From Planctomycetaceae bacterium (lineage in GTDB: Bacteria; Planctomycetota; Planctomycetia; Planctomycetales; Planctomycetaceae), in assembly GCA_020426425.1 (NCBI GenBank), contig JAGQQB010000134.1:1-8969 (forward strand): a stretch of 8,969 nt of DNA, written 5' to 3'. The notes under the pieces were generated by a model. It saw only the letters and a list, made by a program, of their open reading frames with translations, was not told where the DNA came from and searched no databases. The translations under genes were made by a program, and so were the position numbers. Shown piece by piece: positions 5,905 through 8,969 of this stretch (positions are counted from its first letter, which is position 1; every line of letters starts with the position of its first letter).

Positions 5905-7395
5905 CTATTCCAGTGTTTGAACTCCCCGCTGACGACGAAAAACGTCGAGCAACGGTTTGGAGTTCCCTTCGCCATCCAGTGCGCCGGCGTGCGGTAATCG
6001 GTGAGGGACCGCGTCGCTGAATTGCTGTAGAAACACGCCTGTTACCGCAGGCTTGGAGAGCAGCATCGGGACCACTTCATCCATCCATTCAGCCTGCTGC
6101 TGCGCGCTCCACGGAGCGCGCCAACTGTTGATGACCCGACACGTCTGATCGGCATGCAAGTCGGGCAGCCCCGACGATGGACAGGCTAGGTTGACGTGAA
6201 TCTGAATCCCCAGCAGGCTCCAGATGTCGATGAGACGTGAGATCGACAACAGGTCCCGCATGTGACTGCCCCCCCCATCGTAGCCGACCGAAAGGTTTAG
6301 GCTCACACCGGTCAGCCCCAGGCTGGAGCGAATGATCGCATCGACGAATTGAAATGGCGAAAGCCGATGTCTCCCTTCGCGACGATACTCCCCCCACGGC
6401 TGGTCGATCCGCAGGAAGAACTGGGAGTCGGCGTCCTTCTTGATTGCCGCTTCCAGTGTGCGGGCGACAATCGACAACCTGTGCTCCTCACTCAGATCGA
6501 GCGCTCCGCCCGTGTTCCCCGACGCCGAGACCTCCCAAATGCGAATCAGCCCGGCGTAGCGGCCAATCACCGTATCGACAAAGTCGCAAATAAAGCTCGG
6601 CAGGTTCAGGACATCGTTCTTCCACGGCGCAAGCCAGTCCGGCAAGCCGTCCGGGCCGAGATCGATCAGCGGTCCCCCGCGCAGAATCTTGCGATGATCG
6701 GTACAGAATCGCACCAGTTGGTCGGGGAGATGCCAGTCGTACTTCCCTTCCTCCGGCTCAATCGACTTCCAGTCCAGCCGGATGCAGGCTGTGTCGAACG
6801 TGTTGCAGAAGGAGGTTCGCCCTGGCTCCTCTAAAGCGGACTCATCCAGCATTGTGCCAAGTAGCCCTGCGGCGTGCCGCGCCGTTTTGCGAATGCTGGC
6901 CATCCGTTGCACGGTGTAGGCGCCCAACAGGATATGGGCGGCCTCGAATGCCAGTCGAATCGCTTGGTTGGCCAACTCGCCTGCAACATCTGGTTCTGCC
7001 TGTTTGGCACTCGCCTTGGCAAATGCCCGAAACGCTTCCCGCTGCGTTTCCCGGTACGCGTCGGGGATCGCCATGCGGTTCAGTTCCCAAGCAGCGGACT
7101 GATCACGGACATCCGACAGCTTTCCGCGCGCCAGTTCCAGCGGCAGGAGGTACGGCGTCTCCCGCTCGTTCAGTGAGGCGGTGGTGACGATGGGGCAACC
7201 AAATCCCTTGACTGGCCAGGGGACGGAGAGCTTGCCACTGTCGTTCTGCGAGCGTCGGCAGACAAACTGATCGTCACTGAATTCGAGTCGCGTCGGAAAG
7301 ATGCGGCCATCCACCCCGCTCAGATAAGCCTGACGCCAGTCGGTCCACGACTGTGCCAACTCATGCGGAAGAACGCGAAACCGCATTACGCCCAT
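5905..7395 (-). CDS. GH10-like (clan GH-A) protein lacking catalytic glutamates
   Basis: Active GH10 enzymes are retaining xylanases with an acid/base Glu in 'WDVVNE' and a nucleophile Glu in 'TELD'. Counting from the ATG at 7395 (496 residues), residues 1-110 form a beta-rich N-terminal domain (for example LSGVDGRIFPTRLEF). Residues 196-255 match the GH10 block 'F......EP.EGKYDW..PD..V.F....'. Residues 287-292 (WEVSAS) replace WDVVNE, and residues 397-406 (IQIHVNLACP) replace the nucleophile strand. Residues 451-488 match the family C-terminus ('G..L.DA.GN.KP..D'). No signal peptide is seen, so it is probably cytoplasmic. The frame is open to 7542; I prefer 7395 (MGVMRFRV, AGGA about 10 nt upstream) or 7386, because conservation appears to begin there. 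I recall planctomycete proteins with this same active-site change, so the loss may be family-wide, pointing to a non-hydrolytic role such as sugar binding. Confidence 0.78.
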   Translation of the reverse strand: MGVMRFRVLPHELAQSWTDWRQAYLSGVDGRIFPTRLEFSDDQFVCRRSQNDSGKLSVPWPVKGFGCPIVTTASLNERETPYLLPLELARGKLSDVRDQSAAWELNRMAIPDAYRETQREAFRAFAKASAKQAEPDVAGELANQAIRLAFEAAHILLGAYTVQRMASIRKTARHAAGLLGTMLDESALEEPGRTSFCNTFDTACIRLDWKSIEPEEGKYDWHLPDQLVRFCTDHRKILRGGPLIDLGPDGLPDWLAPWKNDVLNLPSFICDFVDTVIGRYAGLIRIWEVSASGNTGGALDLSEEHRLSIVARTLEAAIKKDADSQFFLRIDQPWGEYRREGRHRLSPFQFVDAIIRSSLGLTGVSLNLSVGYDGGGSHMRDLLSISRLIDIWSLLGIQIHVNLACPSSGLPDLHADQTCRVINSWRAPWSAQQQAEWMDEVVPMLLSKPAVTGVFLQQFSDAVPHRLPHAGALDGEGNSKPLLDVFRRQRGVQTLE

Positions 7396-7763
7396 AATCG
7401 AGGAATCCTGCCGGAATGATACGCGGCTTGCACCGCAGTGAATTGAAGTCGTTCGGAAGTGGGGGACATATGGTAATCGGCGACGTAGTTTCACTTCAAG
7501 AACGGGACCAGCGAGTTGAATCGACGGGGGCGTCTGCTGCATGGGGATCGTGCCAGACGCTGCCAGCTTCGGTTACGACCGGCAACTTGCAGACGTCCCC
7601 AACGAGCGCCCTCGACCAAAATCGCAGCGCCGACCCTCACAGTGGCGAAGCGGACTGGACAATGGCAAAGCCGACCAGTGATGGCCTATAACGTGTACGC
7701 GGCGGGACGCCACTCAGGTGGCACCGTCCAGTTCGACATCGACACCCATCAATGCCAGGCAAC
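7396..7763. promoter_or_regulatory. Divergent intergenic region, no gene seen
   Basis: This 368-bp stretch separates the minus-strand GH10-like gene from the plus-strand RraA-like gene and must hold both promoters. Short frames here are not protein-like. Towards the plus strand, a TATAAC -10-like hexamer lies at 7687-7692 without a good -35 at 16-18 bp. No tRNA, strong hairpin or terminator was found. Confidence 0.45.
7470..7499 (-). promoter_or_regulatory. Weak sigma70-type promoter candidate for the GH10-like gene
   Basis: On the minus strand, TTGAAG (7499-7494) and TACCAT (7475-7470) are separated by 18 bp, each matching 4 of 6 consensus bases. The placement would give a leader of about 65-75 nt before the start at 7395 and would exclude the longer reading frame from 7542. 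Such partial matches occur often by chance. Confidence 0.2.
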
Positions 7764-8495
7764 ATGAGCAACGTAACCCTCTCCGCCGACGTTTTGGCCC
7801 AACTGGCCAAGTACGACACCCCAACCGTCTGCAACGTGATCGAACTGTTCGATGTCCGGCCTCGGAATGTTGGCTACATGAACGATTCCATCCGCTGCTG
7901 TTTCCCCAAGCTCCCCCCCATGGTCGGCTTCGCGCTGACGTCGACGTTCCGCAGCATGGCGCCGCCCCGCTCGGCCGATGTCTACGGCAGTCTGTCGGAT
8001 CAGGTGGAACGCTTCGCCGAACTCCCCGGTCCGCCAGTTCTCGTCTTCCAGGATCTCGATGAGCCAACCACCAGCGCCACCTTCGGTGAGGTGATGTGTA
8101 CCATCTACAAGAACTTCGGTTCTGCCGGTTTGATCACCTCGGGAGCCGGACGGGATCTCGATCAGGTCGCGGTGCTCGACTACCCCGTCTTCACGAACGG
8201 TACCATCTGTTCTCATGGCTACTGCCACATTCCACAAATCAATGTGCCAGTGACTGTGGGAGGGGTTAGCATTGATCCCGGCGTACTGCTGCATGGCGAT
8301 GTGAATGGCGTGACGACGATTCCGGTCGAGATCGCCAGTGAAATCCCCGATGCCTGCCAGGAACTGATGGCTGCTGAACAGGTGGTCCTGGATTACTGTC
8401 GCGGCACCGGCATCACCGCGCAAGGACTCGCCGCCGCCCGTAAAGAGTGCGGCGACCTGATCAACAAACTCGCCGCGCAGCTCAAGCGGAGTTAG
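7764..8495 (+). CDS. RraA family protein (HMG/CHA aldolase superfamily)
   Basis: The family includes 4-hydroxy-4-methyl-2-oxoglutarate/oxaloacetate-type aldolases, the RNase E regulator RraA and many uncharacterised members. From the ATG at 7764 the protein has 243 residues, the usual family length. Residues 18-30 (DTPTVCNVIELFD) are the family's N-terminal helix. Residues 107-131 match the core 'FGEVM..I....G..GLIT.GAGRD', with Arg130 and Asp131 in the positions that bind the pyruvate-like substrate and metal in the aldolases. Residues 176-188 (LLHGDVNGVTTIP) match the 'GD.DGV..IP' motif. Ser126 takes the place of the Asp commonly found in 'DGAVRD'. The frame also allows an ATG at 7752, but 7764 has AGG closer upstream and begins where family similarity begins. 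It is followed after 63 bp by trpD on the same strand, with no obvious pathway link. The superfamily is firm, the substrate unknown. Confidence 0.87.
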   Translation: MSNVTLSADVLAQLAKYDTPTVCNVIELFDVRPRNVGYMNDSIRCCFPKLPPMVGFALTSTFRSMAPPRSADVYGSLSDQVERFAELPGPPVLVFQDLDEPTTSATFGEVMCTIYKNFGSAGLITSGAGRDLDQVAVLDYPVFTNGTICSHGYCHIPQINVPVTVGGVSIDPGVLLHGDVNGVTTIPVEIASEIPDACQELMAAEQVVLDYCRGTGITAQGLAAARKECGDLINKLAAQLKRS

Positions 8496-8504
8496 CCATA
8501 GTCG

Positions 8505-8523
8505 TGGATCGCTCCGCGATCCA
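8505..8523 (+). repeat. Perfect 8-bp stem hairpin between the RraA-like gene and trpD
   Basis: TGGATCGC (8505-8512), loop TCC, GCGATCCA (8516-8523) form a perfect stem 10 nt after the RraA-like stop. A second small stem (CCGC 8527-8530 with GCGG 8535-8538) follows directly. There is no U tract, so this is more likely an mRNA-stabilising or Rho-assisted element, or a dispersed REP-like repeat, than an intrinsic terminator. Confidence 0.4.
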
Positions 8524-8558
8524 ACGCCGCCGTGGCGGAACAAATTCCAGTGATACCC

Positions 8559-8969
8559 ATGCAGCTAGAAATTCGCACAGCGCTCGATCACATTCTCGCC
8601 AGCGACGATGTGCCGCAGGAGCAGATGGCGCTCGCCATCGGCGCGATCATGGATGGCCGCTGCGGCGAAATCGAAATCGCCGCGCTGCTGACGGCGCTCG
8701 CCACCAAAGGGGAGACCGAGGCCGAAATCGCCGGTGCTGCCGAGGCAATGCATCACCGCGCCACTCGCATCCCGACGACCCGCACTGGCCTGCTTGATAC
8801 CTGCGGCACCGGGGGCGATCGACTCTCAACCTTCAACATCTCCACCGCCACCGCCCTGGTGCTCGCGGCGGCAGGGATTCCGATCGCCAAACATGGCAAC
8901 CGGAAAGCGTCGAGTTCCAGTGGTTCAGCCGATGTCCTTGAAGCACTCGGTGTGAACATCGAACTGACC
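8559..8969 (+). CDS. trpD: Anthranilate phosphoribosyltransferase, N-terminal part (cut by right edge)
   Basis: TrpD transfers phosphoribosyl from PRPP to anthranilate, the second committed step of tryptophan synthesis, in the cytoplasm. The visible 137 residues contain the N-terminal helical domain (about 1-70) and the start of the alpha/beta catalytic domain. Diagnostic motifs are present: DTCGTGGD (80-87, the glycine-rich PRPP/pyrophosphate loop), NIST (93-96, phosphate contact) and KHGNRKASSSSGSADVLEAL (111-130, substrate and metal site). The family is about 340 residues, so roughly 200 lie beyond the window. I chose the ATG at 8559, where family similarity begins; an in-frame GTG at 8532 would add nine residues, and neither has a strong ribosome site. 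It may be transcribed with the RraA-like gene 63 bp upstream, though a hairpin separates them. No other trp genes are visible here. Confidence 0.95.
   Translation, partial: MQLEIRTALDHILASDDVPQEQMALAIGAIMDGRCGEIEIAALLTALATKGETEAEIAGAAEAMHHRATRIPTTRTGLLDTCGTGGDRLSTFNISTATALVLAAAGIPIAKHGNRKASSSSGSADVLEALGVNIELT

Noticed and set aside
4990..5997. Long open frame on the plus strand (335 residues)
   Set aside because: It lies antisense to the membrane-protein gene and the end of the GH10-like gene, is rich in Arg/Gln/His and lacks hydrophobic pattern or any recognisable domain, as expected of a shadow frame.
7396..7542. N-terminal extension of the GH10-like protein to 7542
   Set aside because: The 49 extra residues are Arg/Pro-rich without signal-peptide character, and the protein-like pattern begins at MGVMRFRV. 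A weak promoter match also lies inside the extension.
7749..8543. 264-residue open frame on the minus strand
   Set aside because: It is the antisense of the RraA-like gene, slightly longer than it, and His/Gly/Arg-rich. The plus-strand product has unmistakable family motifs.
1..8969. CRISPR array, tRNA, rRNA, transposase, integrase or phage genes
   Set aside because: I looked for regular direct repeats, cloverleaf-like runs and mobile-element protein motifs and saw none.

Overview
The window looks like a chromosomal stretch of moderately high GC from a bacterium, most likely a planctomycete. This rests on three things: a GH10-like protein family without the usual catalytic residues that I recall from planctomycete genomes, tandem ACTGACC-type intergenic units, and weak or absent Shine-Dalgarno sequences at most starts. 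The phylum is an inference. I see no tRNA, rRNA, CRISPR array, transposase or integrase.

Positions 1-4873, all minus strand, hold five genes in the transcription order bactofilin (4873-4367), a 191-residue coiled-coil protein (4276-3701), an 80-residue protein (3657-3415), an 891-residue coiled-coil and linker protein (3361-686), and the start of a STAND/NB-ARC-like protein that runs off the left edge (493-1). Gaps between the first four are 90, 43 and 53 bp, so they may be one transcript. The last gap is 192 bp and holds a hairpin and a C-rich, Rho-site-like leader whose opposite strand is a canonical G-quadruplex motif. The 191- and 891-residue proteins share a module of about 44 residues, so these genes probably work together. 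The STAND-like protein keeps an NB-ARC layout but has Leu in place of the P-loop Lys. This cluster is the best candidate for an undescribed system. Its function cannot be read from the sequence.

Positions 5173-7395, minus strand, hold a second likely operon: a clan GH-A/GH10-like protein lacking both catalytic glutamates, followed 12 bp later by a single-pass membrane protein with a beta-rich domain. Between this pair and bactofilin is a 299-bp gap with a cluster of TGTTC half-sites.

Positions 7764-8969, plus strand, hold an RraA/HMG-aldolase-superfamily protein and then trpD (anthranilate phosphoribosyltransferase), cut by the right edge. They are separated by 63 bp with a strong hairpin. 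The divergent 368-bp gap at 7396-7763 must contain the promoters for both directions.
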